Part shown: positions 43,394 to 50,886 of the stretch, in pieces
Layout of the letters: every line of letters begins with the position of its first letter
Position numbering within the stretch: the first letter of the stretch is position 1
Assembly (NCBI GenBank): GCA_021804565.1
Contig: JAJZHK010000013.1
Coordinates: forward strand, 1-54,700
Direction: 5' to 3'
Source: Pseudomonadota bacterium
Lineage (GTDB): Bacteria > Pseudomonadota > Gammaproteobacteria > Pseudomonadales > Moraxellaceae
Length of the DNA stretch: 54,700 bases
Notes under the pieces: generated by a model
Databases searched by the model: none
Seen by the model: the letters and a program-made list of their open reading frames with translations, nothing else
Told to the model about the DNA's origin: nothing
Made by a program: the position numbers and the translations under genes

Positions 43394-43417
43394 TGGTGTG
43401 CGGGCTTCTGGTGCAAA
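43394..43417 (-). promoter_or_regulatory. Putative NtrC enhancer for nirBD
   Basis: On the minus strand TTTGCACCAGAA (43406-43417) is identical to a 12-mer in the nasC-narK gap, followed by a second half-site CACACCA (43394-43400). It lies about 105-115 bases upstream of the predicted start, as expected for an NtrC enhancer. The assignment to NtrC is inference from half-site resemblance (GCACCA). Confidence 0.5.
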
Positions 43418-43422
43418 GTCCT

Positions 43423-46125
43423 TCAGGGCTGCACCGCTGCGGTGCGCAGGCTTTGCTGCCGGCGCAAGAGCTCGCCCAGCTCCGACTGACAGGAGCCACA
43501 GCGGCTTCCGGCCTGCGTGACCCGGCTGAGGGCGGCGACGCTGTCGAGCTGGCCGGCCTCGATCGCCTCGATGAGGGTCTGTTCATGGACCCCCATGCAA
43601 ATACAGACGCGGCGTCCCAGGGCAGGGCCCTGAACACCAGGACGCAAGGCCAGCAGCTGTTTGCGTTGCTGGGGCTCGAGCTTTTCGTCGAGCAGGCTGC
43701 AGGCCCAGTCCATGTCGGCGTCCTCAGGCCAGGGAGCGGCGAGGAAGGCGATCAGGCGGCCTTCCTCAAACCAGGCGCGGCGCAGCCAGTTGTGCTGGGG
43801 GTCCTCAGCCTCGATCATTTCCTCAGGCGGCAGAGCGAGCGTGGACAGCCACGCCAGCAGTTGAGGGCCATCGGTAAATTCAGCGACATTCTGGCGGAAG
43901 CCGCGATGCAGGCGTATCGAGACGGCATAGCTCAATGTTGCCAGAGGCAGGGCCTGCTTGCTGATCAGGCTGGCCTGCCAGATGGGCGTCCGTTTCTGCA
44001 GGGCGATGGCGCTCATCTTGCTGTCGGGTTGGCCGGAAATCGGGTCACGTCGGCCGTGGACCACCGGCCCTATGCGACCACTGCGCGAGAGTATCGACGT
44101 CCAGTGTATGGGTGCGAAGACCTCGCCACGACGCTGCTGCAAGCTCAGATGCGCGCGCAGCACACTGCTGTACTCGCCCCGGCGCAGGGTGACAAAATCG
44201 GCCTCTGCGATCGACAGGGACTGGGCATCGAGGGGGTGTATGTCGAGGTGGGGCTCTTGGGTATGCGCCATCAGTGTCGCACTCAGTCCGGTGCGCGTCA
44301 TGGTATGCCATTGATCGCGCAGCCGTCCGCTGTTGAGCAGCCAAGGGTGCTCGGCGTCGCGCAGGTCAGGCTCGGCCAGGTTGCTGACGGCGATCAGTCG
44401 CGCTCGCCCGTCGGCATGGCTGACCCGATGTTGCGCGTAGGGGTGTTCAGGGCTGTCGAGCGGCCACTGCAGGGGCTGCAAGGCGTCGTAGGCGGCATCA
44501 TCGAGGTGGGCCAGGGGGCCGAGATTGAAGAGCCGCCAGGTGCTGCCCTCATTACGATAGGCCGAAAGCGCGGCGTGCTCGCGGAAAATGGCGGCAGGTC
44601 CGGTATGCGCGAACAGGTGCGCGCCGCCCAGACGACGCCCGACTTGACTCAGGATCCACCAGTCCGGGCGAGCCTCTCCGGGCGCTTCAAGAAAGCGGCG
44701 CTGGCGCGAGATGCGTCGTTCCGAGTTGGTCACGGTGCCGTCTTTTTCGCCCCAGGCCAGGGCCGGCAGCTGTATATGGGCCAAGCGTGTGGTGTCGGTG
44801 TCGGCGATGCAGTCGGAGACGATGACCAGCGGGCAGCGCCGCAGAGCCTCCCTGACCTGATCGGCCTCGGGCAGGGACACCACCGGGTTGGTGCCTATGA
44901 TCCAGATGGCCTTGATGCGTCCATCGGCGACGCCGGCAAAAAGATCGAGGGCCTTGTCGCCGGCATGATCGCTGATCCGGTCGACGCCCCAGAACTCAGC
45001 GACCAGCTGGCGGTGGCCAGGGTGCTCCAGATCGAGATGGGCGGCGAGCTGGTTGGCCAGGCCACCGACTTCGCGCCCCCCCATGGCATTGGGCTGGCCG
45101 GTGAGGGAGAGGACGCCGGCCCCCGGACGGTGGATGCGGCCGCTAGCGAGGTGGCAGTTGAGCAGGGCATTGCCCTTGTCGACACCTTGCACCGACTGGT
45201 TGCTGCCCTGCGAGAACAGACTGAGGACACGCTCGCAGCTTCTGAAGCGCTCATAAAAGCGGGCGATCAGTTCGGCATCGAGCTCACAGCGTTCGGCGAC
45301 GGCGGCGATGTCAGGGGCTTCAGCGCGGGCGCTGGCCAGTGCTGCCGCCAGGCCTTGGGTATGACGCTCGCTATAGGCCTCATCGATCCCACCGTGCTTG
45401 GCCAGATCGACGAGCAGTCCATTGAACAGCGCCACATCGCTGCCCGGGCGCAAAGGCAGATGCAAGTCGGCGATCTCACAGGTGGCGGTTCGCCGGGGGT
45501 CGATGACCACGATATCAAGCTGCGGATTCTGTTCTTTGGCGGCCTTGATGCGTTGAAAGAGGATCGGGTGACACCAGGCGGTATTGGATCCGACCAGAAC
45601 GATGAGTTGCGCCGCTTCGATGTCGGCGTAGCTCTGTGGAACCACGTCCTCACCGAAGGCCCTTTTGTGGGCGGCGACCGCCGAGGACATGCACAGGCGT
45701 GAGTTGGTGTCGATCTGTGCCGTACCGAGCAGACCTTTGACCAGTTTGTTGGCCATATAGTAATCCTCGGTCAACAACTGACCGGAGACATAAAGCGCCA
45801 CCGATTCAGGACCATGGCTCTTGATGGTGGCCTGCAAAGATGTCGCGACATGGTCCAGGGCTTGTTCCCAACTGGCACGTACCCCGCCTATCTGTGGGTG
45901 CAAGAGGCGAGCTTCGAGACCGATGGTCTCGTGCAGATGACGAGCTTTGATGCACAGGCGGCCCTGATTGGCAGGGTGCTGCGGGTCACCGCTGATGCTG
46001 GCCTCGCGTGAACCGGCCTCGGTCCGGCTGGCGATGATCCCGCAACCGACCCCACAATAAGGGCAGATCGTTGCCGTTTCCAAGCGCGGTGCTGGATGAT
46101 CATGGGCGGTGCCGGTAAGGTTCAT
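43423..46125 (-). CDS. nasA: Assimilatory nitrate reductase catalytic subunit
   Basis: 900 residues of the molybdopterin oxidoreductase family. The [4Fe-4S] ligands are CPYCGVGCGI (about residue 21) and QGRLCIKARHL (about 54). MGD-binding blocks include NTAWCHPI, IDPRRTATC, LTGQPNAMGGREVGG (about 340) and TNPVVSLPEAD. The molydopterin dinucleotide domain runs from about 600 to 720 (LNSGRLRDQWHTMTRTG). The C-terminus (about 845-900) adds a BFD-like [2Fe-2S] domain, CICMGVHEQTLIEAI with GSRCGSC, as in NasA/NarB enzymes of Klebsiella type. It reduces nitrate to nitrite in the cytoplasm. It overlaps the FAD partner gene by 4 bases. Confidence 0.95.
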   Translation of the reverse strand: MNLTGTAHDHPAPRLETATICPYCGVGCGIIASRTEAGSREASISGDPQHPANQGRLCIKARHLHETIGLEARLLHPQIGGVRASWEQALDHVATSLQATIKSHGPESVALYVSGQLLTEDYYMANKLVKGLLGTAQIDTNSRLCMSSAVAAHKRAFGEDVVPQSYADIEAAQLIVLVGSNTAWCHPILFQRIKAAKEQNPQLDIVVIDPRRTATCEIADLHLPLRPGSDVALFNGLLVDLAKHGGIDEAYSERHTQGLAAALASARAEAPDIAAVAERCELDAELIARFYERFRSCERVLSLFSQGSNQSVQGVDKGNALLNCHLASGRIHRPGAGVLSLTGQPNAMGGREVGGLANQLAAHLDLEHPGHRQLVAEFWGVDRISDHAGDKALDLFAGVADGRIKAIWIIGTNPVVSLPEADQVREALRRCPLVIVSDCIADTDTTRLAHIQLPALAWGEKDGTVTNSERRISRQRRFLEAPGEARPDWWILSQVGRRLGGAHLFAHTGPAAIFREHAALSAYRNEGSTWRLFNLGPLAHLDDAAYDALQPLQWPLDSPEHPYAQHRVSHADGRARLIAVSNLAEPDLRDAEHPWLLNSGRLRDQWHTMTRTGLSATLMAHTQEPHLDIHPLDAQSLSIAEADFVTLRRGEYSSVLRAHLSLQQRRGEVFAPIHWTSILSRSGRIGPVVHGRRDPISGQPDSKMSAIALQKRTPIWQASLISKQALPLATLSYAVSIRLHRGFRQNVAEFTDGPQLLAWLSTLALPPEEMIEAEDPQHNWLRRAWFEEGRLIAFLAAPWPEDADMDWACSLLDEKLEPQQRKQLLALRPGVQGPALGRRVCICMGVHEQTLIEAIEAGQLDSVAALSRVTQAGSRCGSCQSELGELLRRQQSLRTAAVQP

Positions 46126-47330
46126 GCAGGAACTCCGAACAGGAGCTGGGAGCGCGTGGCGCCCAGGGGGCGCTGCTCGCGTATCCAGTCAAAGTAGCGT
46201 GGACCGTCTTCCGTGTCGCCATAGAGCACGGCGCCGACGAGTTTGTCGTTTTTGACGACCAGTCGACGGTAGATCTGGGCGGCGTGGTCATGAAAGATCA
46301 GTGACTCACGGTCCTCGCCGAGAAACTCCCCCGCTGAGTAGAGGTCGATGCCCTGGATCTTGATGGTGGTGGCGGTGGCATGCGATAAAAACCGCGAGTA
46401 GCCCATGCCTGCCAGGTGGTTGGCACAGACCCGCGCCTGCTCATAGAGCGGGGCGACCAACCCAAAGAGGGTGCCGCGGTGCTGCACACACTCACCCACG
46501 GCGTAGATGCGCGGATCATAGGTCTGCAGCGTATCGTTGACCAGGATGGCGCGATCACACTGCAGACCCATCTGGCGGGCGAGCTCGATGTTGGGGACGA
46601 TGCCCACCGCCATGACCACCATATCGCATTCGATCAGGCTGCCATCGGCGAGGCGCAGGCCGCGCAGTGTCCCCCGCTCATCACTTTCGATCTGGCGGGT
46701 GCTGGCGGCCAGCGCAAAACGCAGGCCCCGCCGTTCCAGTTCCTCCTGTAAAAGCCGGGCCGCGCAGGGATCAAGCTGGCGGTTGAGCAGCCACGGGGCA
46801 TTGTGCACCACCGTCACTTCGGCGCCTTGACGCTGGAGGCCGTGGGCGGCCTCAAGGCCCAGGAGGCCGCCACCGATCACGGCCACCCGGCGACAGCGGG
46901 CGATACGTTCAACCATCTGCCCCACGTCACGCAAGCCACGAAAACTGATGACGTCGGGATGGTCCCTGCCTGGCAGGGGGGGCATAAAAGGCGAGGAGCC
47001 GGTGGCGAGGACCAGTCGATCGTAAGGTAGCTGCAGCCCATATTCGGTGCGCACGTAGCGCTGACGCCGCTGCACCTGGGTCACGGTCTGTCCGGCGATC
47101 AGGGTGATACCGCGAGTCATATACCAGTCCAGGGGGTGCAGCATGATGTCGGTGATGGTCTTTTCACCGGCCAGCACGGGAGAGAGCATGACCCGGTTGT
47201 AATTGCCATAGGGTTCGGCGCCGACCACGGTGATGTGGTAGCGCTCAGGCGCCAGGGCCAGCAGCTCTTCAACGGTGCGCATGCCGGCCATGCCATTGCC
47301 GATCACCACGAGATTTTCTTTGCTACTCAT
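46122..47330 (-). CDS. nasC: FAD/NAD(P) oxidoreductase, electron-transfer partner of nitrate reductase
   Basis: 402 residues with two dinucleotide-binding loops: VVIGNGMAGMRTVEELL at the N-terminus (FAD) and RVAVIGGGLLGLEAAHGL near residue 147 (NAD). TYDPRIYAVGECVQHRG near 280 is the FAD-contact region. It resembles the N-terminal half of NirB and the NasC/NasB flavoprotein of assimilatory nitrate reductases, which feeds NADH electrons to NasA. First gene of the nasC-nasA operon, with a sigma-54 promoter upstream. The symbol follows Klebsiella usage; naming varies between species. Confidence 0.85.
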   Translation of the reverse strand: MSSKENLVVIGNGMAGMRTVEELLALAPERYHITVVGAEPYGNYNRVMLSPVLAGEKTITDIMLHPLDWYMTRGITLIAGQTVTQVQRRQRYVRTEYGLQLPYDRLVLATGSSPFMPPLPGRDHPDVISFRGLRDVGQMVERIARCRRVAVIGGGLLGLEAAHGLQRQGAEVTVVHNAPWLLNRQLDPCAARLLQEELERRGLRFALAASTRQIESDERGTLRGLRLADGSLIECDMVVMAVGIVPNIELARQMGLQCDRAILVNDTLQTYDPRIYAVGECVQHRGTLFGLVAPLYEQARVCANHLAGMGYSRFLSHATATTIKIQGIDLYSAGEFLGEDRESLIFHDHAAQIYRRLVVKNDKLVGAVLYGDTEDGPRYFDWIREQRPLGATRSQLLFGVPA

Positions 47331-47376
47331 GCTTGCTTGCCCAGATCGCGTCGCTCATCGACGCTCGACAAGTCAA

Positions 47377-47392
47377 AGCAAGTTTGGTGCCA
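47377..47392 (-). promoter_or_regulatory. Sigma-54 promoter of nasC-nasA
   Basis: The minus strand reads TGGCACCAAACTTGCT, a full match to TGGCAC-N5-TTGCW. The predicted start is near 47366, 36 bases before the ATG. Confidence 0.82.
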
Positions 47393-47474
47393 TGCCATCA
47401 AGCTCAGTCGCCAGCACGCATACGGGCGCTCACGGGTCTGATGCCTGCCTGTTCATGGCGCATCGAAGGCTCTT

Positions 47475-47493
47475 TTTGCACCAGAATGCACCA
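47475..47493 (+). promoter_or_regulatory. Putative NtrC enhancer between divergent nas promoters
   Basis: Two TGCACCA heptamers at 47477-47483 and 47487-47493 are repeated directly with a 10-base period, so they face the same side of the helix. The first is part of TTTGCACCAGAA, also present upstream of nirB. The pair lies about 100 bases from each of the two divergent sigma-54 starts and could serve both. A classical NtrC site is an inverted repeat (GCAC...GTGC), so the direct order is unusual. Confidence 0.5.
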
Positions 47494-47557
47494 AGATCGC
47501 GCCGCACAGCCGTGCCGGAGGGCCGGTCAAGCCGCATAGAAGCTCAGCCTCAAGACT

Positions 47558-47573
47558 TGGCCTGAATTTTGCC
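47558..47573 (+). promoter_or_regulatory. Sigma-54 promoter of the nitrate transporter gene
   Basis: The bases TGGCCTGAATTTTGCC keep the -24 GG and -12 GC at the required spacing, with TGGC and TTGC matching the consensus. The predicted start is near 47584, 25 bases before the ATG at 47609. Confidence 0.75.
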
Positions 47574-47608
47574 ATGAAGGGATAATCTGTCTATCCCGGA
47601 GATGCGTG

Positions 47609-48997
47609 ATGGCTACGGTCATGGGCGCCCTGCGCCTGGGCAACTGGCGCTCCTTGCTGGCCTGCTTTTTATACTTCGACACCGGCTTTACCTTGTGGGT
47701 GATGCTCGGGCCGCTGGCACCTTTCATCGGCAAGAGCCTGCATCTGGGGGCTGCCGATTTGGGCTTTTTGGTGGCGGTGCCGGTGCTGAGTGCCGCCATC
47801 TTGCGTATCGCTTTGGGCGCACTCTATCAGTCCATGGATGGTCGCCAGATCGCCTTGCTCAGCGTGGCCTTGTCGGCCTTGCCTGCGCTCATCATCGGTT
47901 GCGGTCCGCTGCCGGGCTTCAATGAGCTGCTCATGCTCGCCGTGTTGCTGGGCCTGGGTGGCGCCAGTTTTGCGGTGGCCTTGCCCATGGCGGGCAGCAG
48001 CTATCCCAAGCAGGTTCAGGGTTTGGTGCTCGGGGTGGCCGCTGCCGGCAATATCGGAGCGGTCCTCGATGGCTTTCTCTTTCCCCGCCTGGCCGCACAC
48101 TGGGGATGGCAGGCGGCAACGCTCGCTGCCTTGCCCCTGCTGGCGCTGACCGCCTGGACCTTGTACGCCTACGCTCAGGATCTGCACCCCAAGCAGGGCA
48201 GCGTGCGTCTGGGCTTGCGCCATACCGCCGGCATCCTTGCCGGCCTGCTGCTGCTTATGGAACTGGCGCATGCCGGGCACCTGGCCGGTGTCGGCCGTCT
48301 CCTGCTGCCGGTGCTGGGGGTCGCCCTGGCCCTGGCGGTGCTGCCTTCGAGCTATCGTCGTGAGCTGAAGGCCACGGACAGCTGGGCGATCATGCTCGTC
48401 TACGCCATCACTTTTGGCGGTTTTGTCGGTATGTCCTCATACGTCGCGGTGTTGATGACGACGCTCTACCATCTGAGCAAGCTGCACGCCGGCATGGTGA
48501 TGGCCGGTCTGGCCCTGACCGGAGCCATGCTCCGGCCCCTGGGTGGCCATCTGGCCGATCGCGTCTCCGGCGTGCGCGCTTTGATCGTGCTTTTGAGCCT
48601 GATCGCCCTGCTCGATGGCCTGCTGGCGCTGTCACTGCCTGGCCTGTACCCCGCTCTGGCGATGCTGTGGCTCCTCTATGCCTGCTTTGGCCTGGGCAAT
48701 GGCGCGACGTTTCAGCTGGTTCCCCAGCGCTGGCCGGAGCGCAGCGGACTGATGACCGGACTCATCGGCTGTGCCGGTGGCGTCGGTGGCTTCTACCTGC
48801 CCGTGGTGATGGGGCTGGCGCATCAGAGCTCGGGCTCCTATGCCCCGGGCTTTGCGCTGTTCTCCCTGCTGGCAGCACTGGCCGCACTGACCGTCACCTT
48901 CTTGCGTAAACCCTGGTTAAGCTGGTCACACGCCCGGCCACCATCGCCGCTTACGGTCTGGCCAGAGGAGGTTCCTGCACCGCAGGGGGAGGTCTAG
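47609..48997 (+). CDS. Nitrate/nitrite MFS transporter
   Basis: 462 residues from ATG 47609 with GGAG 7 bases upstream; a GTG one codon earlier is less likely. Twelve hydrophobic segments can be counted. FDTGFTLWVMLGPLAPFIG near residue 24 and GLGGASFAVALPMAGSSYP near 120 are NarK/NasA-type signatures. GNGATFQLVPQRWPERSGLMTGLIGCAGGVGG near 370-400 holds the second nitrate signature (G-rich, x-Q-x-V-P). It imports nitrate for the divergent nasC-nasA operon. The gene ends exactly where the mobile region begins. Confidence 0.92.
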   Translation: MATVMGALRLGNWRSLLACFLYFDTGFTLWVMLGPLAPFIGKSLHLGAADLGFLVAVPVLSAAILRIALGALYQSMDGRQIALLSVALSALPALIIGCGPLPGFNELLMLAVLLGLGGASFAVALPMAGSSYPKQVQGLVLGVAAAGNIGAVLDGFLFPRLAAHWGWQAATLAALPLLALTAWTLYAYAQDLHPKQGSVRLGLRHTAGILAGLLLLMELAHAGHLAGVGRLLLPVLGVALALAVLPSSYRRELKATDSWAIMLVYAITFGGFVGMSSYVAVLMTTLYHLSKLHAGMVMAGLALTGAMLRPLGGHLADRVSGVRALIVLLSLIALLDGLLALSLPGLYPALAMLWLLYACFGLGNGATFQLVPQRWPERSGLMTGLIGCAGGVGGFYLPVVMGLAHQSSGSYAPGFALFSLLAALAALTVTFLRKPWLSWSHARPPSPLTVWPEEVPAPQGEV

Positions 48998-49000
48998 CTC

Positions 49001-49036
49001 GAAGCAACTGTCTTCCCGGTGTCTCTGGAACCATAC
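49001..49036 (-). mobile_element. Short relic resembling an IS66-family end
   Basis: ACTGTCTTCCCGGTGTCTC and the following TGGAACCATAC align with the terminal bases of the relic at 49206-49480 (ACTGTCTTCCAGGTGTCTCGG, then CTGGAGCCTTAC) with few mismatches and a 3-base gap. It starts 4 bases after the nitrate transporter stop and marks the left edge of the mosaic region. Confidence 0.5.
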
Positions 49037-49083
49037 AATTGGGCCGTTTTCGCGGACATCCCCCGCTTTGACCGGAGATCGCC

Positions 49084-49305
49084 ATGCGTGCCACCCGCGA
49101 AGTCGAATCCACGCTGATCGACCGCTACCAGACGACGGTGCAGGAAACCGTGCGCCGTGCTCTCCGGCGGGGTAAGCGCGACAAGATCCACTACACGATC
49201 CTCCCCAGCCGCCAGGCCCCTGCAAACGCAGGGCCCCCTCTGTGCCCAGAACCTGAACCTGCGCGAACATCGGATCCTCTGTCCGCGTCTGTCCCTGGTT
49301 TATAG
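49084..49305 (+). pseudogene. Truncated PrlF-family antitoxin
   Basis: 73-residue frame with CGGAG 7 bases before the ATG. Residues 1-41 (MRATREVESTLIDRYQTTVQ, then ETVRRALRRGKRDKIHYTIL) read as the AbrB-like DNA-binding domain of PrlF/SohA-type antitoxins. After about position 49206 the frame runs into the IS66 relic on the other strand and loses all similarity (PSRQAPANAG...). The family is normally about 100 residues or more and is followed by a YhaV-like toxin gene, which is absent here. A non-functional remnant or an orphan DNA-binding fragment. Confidence 0.65.
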
Positions 49306-49480
49306 GCTGCTGACAGCCAGCCCTTGTGCCCGGGCATAGGCTTGCTGAGACATCCCGCCACATGCTGCTCCCAAGTGTGTCGCCGCTGGTCTTGTTCCAC
49401 GCCACACTCCTGCTCATCAAGTGCGACCGATCATGCGTATCAGAGCCACTGTCTTCCAGGTGTCTCGGCTGGAGCCTTAC
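49206..49480 (-). mobile_element. IS66-family 5'-end relic with tnpA pseudogene
   Basis: Read on the minus strand it begins GTAAGGCTCCAGCCGAGACA, the same terminus as the element at 54529. A tnpA-like frame starts at 49400 (EQDQRRHTWEQHVAG). Compared with the other copy it has lost 16 bases near 49358, shifting the frame. The remnant continues as MSQQAYARAQGLAVSSL, then a stop, and later FAQVQVLGTEGALRLQGPGG in another frame, which resembles the TnpA C-terminal part. It breaks off at about 49206 against the PrlF fragment. A dead IS copy. Confidence 0.75.
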
Positions 49481-49574
49481 GATGCGGTCAGTAAACAACG
49501 AAGATGTACTCTTATTGTTTGACGTGCTAAAAATTGATGACAGACTGAGAGCACTCAAACATGGGAGGAAACGG

Positions 49575-50588
49575 ATGGCCAGATGCAAATTGATACAAGT
49601 CATGAACTTTTGGACATGCGCAATTCTACTGGGCATTCTGATCTACCATCTTCCAGCCTCGGCTGCAAGTTTTGATTGTACAAAAACGATTACGTTGCGA
49701 GAGAAGCTGATTTGCCAGGACCCGGAGTTATCTTCCCTTGATGCCCAATTGGGTTCCAAATATAAAGAACGTCTAAACTTGCTGAGTCCAAAAGGAGCTA
49801 AGTTATTCCGGAATTCCGAACGACATTGGCTCCATTTTGTTTCAATTGTTTGTCCGGATAGCCAGAATTTCCGGAAGGATAGTCTACATAATCTAAAAGA
49901 CTGCCTTTCCGAGGAATATCGTGATCGCCTCAAGCAATTAGATATGGTCGGCCAAAAGATTGGGCCATTTGTTTTCAATCGCATAGATATATACGCGGCA
50001 AAACCGGCACCTGACAAGGATGGATCGAGATCAGGTTTTTATTATCAGCATACTGCTTATCCACAGATTGATAACATAGAAAATTCGATGACAAAGCTCT
50101 GGAATAAGCAGATGGAGAGGTCACTGCGTTTGGATGACTGTGGCATATACGGGGATTACGATACATATTACAAAATGGGCTATGCAAGCGATAAGTTGAT
50201 CAGCATGACTTCAGCGGAGGAGACATATTGCCATGGTGCACCCCATGGTTTTGGTGGCTCCCAAACTATTAATACCATCTTGATTCCTTCTCCCCACAGA
50301 CTTAACTCAAGTGATGTGTTTGGTTCAGGCCAAGACTGGAAGGCTAAGTTGCAAAAGCTCTTCATGGAAGATTTGCAGAAACAGGGATGGAAACCGCGAT
50401 CGGCATGCGATAAAGAAAATGCTCTCGAAATTTTTTTGGATCCAAACCGCTGGCTATTTACAGATAAAGGCATTGAAGTTGACTTTGGTCCCTATGAGGT
50501 CTGTGCCTATGCATGTACACCTCGGCCAGTGACTGTTTCTTGGGATAGTATCAGGCCACTTCTTGTTCAAAATTTCATGCATCCATAG
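49575..50588 (+). CDS. Secreted LprI-domain protein with RsiV/DUF3298-like tail
   Basis: 337 residues from ATG 49575, with GGGAGGAA 6 bases upstream. An in-frame extension to 49326 is IS sequence and was rejected. Signal peptide: MARCKLIQVMNFWTCAILLG to about LPASAA (residue 30). The LprI-like N-terminal domain (about 32-110) has FDCTKTITLREKLICQDPELSSLD and RHWLHFVSIVC, with paired cysteines. The C-terminal part (about 150-337) with GFGGSQTINTIL and VDFGPYEVCAYA recalls DUF3298. Such proteins are periplasmic lysozyme inhibitors or unknown. Bases are visibly richer in A and T than in the core chromosome, a sign of transfer. Confidence 0.7.
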   Translation: MARCKLIQVMNFWTCAILLGILIYHLPASAASFDCTKTITLREKLICQDPELSSLDAQLGSKYKERLNLLSPKGAKLFRNSERHWLHFVSIVCPDSQNFRKDSLHNLKDCLSEEYRDRLKQLDMVGQKIGPFVFNRIDIYAAKPAPDKDGSRSGFYYQHTAYPQIDNIENSMTKLWNKQMERSLRLDDCGIYGDYDTYYKMGYASDKLISMTSAEETYCHGAPHGFGGSQTINTILIPSPHRLNSSDVFGSGQDWKAKLQKLFMEDLQKQGWKPRSACDKENALEIFLDPNRWLFTDKGIEVDFGPYEVCAYACTPRPVTVSWDSIRPLLVQNFMHP

Positions 50589-50737
50589 ATCGTTGTCTGC
50601 ACCCCCGGTGGGTCAGTTTTGGGTGGAAATCAACAGGAACGTGGCCTGAAACGGGCCGATAGGGTGAGCGGCGAAGTCCGCAGGCTTCCGCAGGAATCCC
50701 CGCGAACACGCGGGAGCCGGCGCGATCGGGCAAGACA

Positions 50738-50765
50738 AAACCCCAACCGAGAACGGTTGGGGTTT
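50738..50765 (-). terminator. Strong hairpin terminator
   Basis: A perfect 12-bp stem (50738-50749 with 50754-50765) closes a 4-base loop. On the minus strand the stem ends GGTTGGGGTTTTG and it lies 6 bases beyond an RNA-like CCACCA end at 50772. It can act on either strand and also lies 150 bases after the LprI-like gene. Confidence 0.8.
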
Positions 50766-50771
50766 CATTAT

Positions 50772-50781
50772 TGGTGGAGCC
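50772..50781 (-). other. tRNA/tmRNA 3'-end fragment, possible attachment site
   Basis: The minus strand reads GGCTCCACCA, the typical acceptor 3' end of tmRNA or a tRNA, followed by 6 bases and the terminator at 50738-50765. The same order (CCACCA, short gap, terminator) recurs at 52087-52049. This suggests duplicated attachment ends around the 1.3 kb between them. Confidence 0.45.
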
Positions 50782-50886
50782 AACAAATTCTACGCTGACA
50801 CCTTATCTGCTTAGCGAGTGCCTACAGTGGCAGGACAAGCAAGCTAGCAGACTAAGAAACAGAGACAGACTTCGATGCTGAGTAAT

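Noticed and set aside
43372-45702. Long plus-strand frame (776 codons) opposite nasA
   Set aside because: nasA on the minus strand has all cofactor motifs. The plus frame has none and no ribosome site.
49326-49574. N-terminal extension of the LprI-like protein
   Set aside because: The extension translates the IS66 relic. The ATG at 49575 has a strong ribosome site and is followed by a signal peptide.
50615-50640. GGGTCAGTTTTGGGTGGAAA as an IS21-like end
   Set aside because: It recalls sequences at IS21-family termini, but no partner end, transposase or duplication is visible, so it was not listed as a mobile element.
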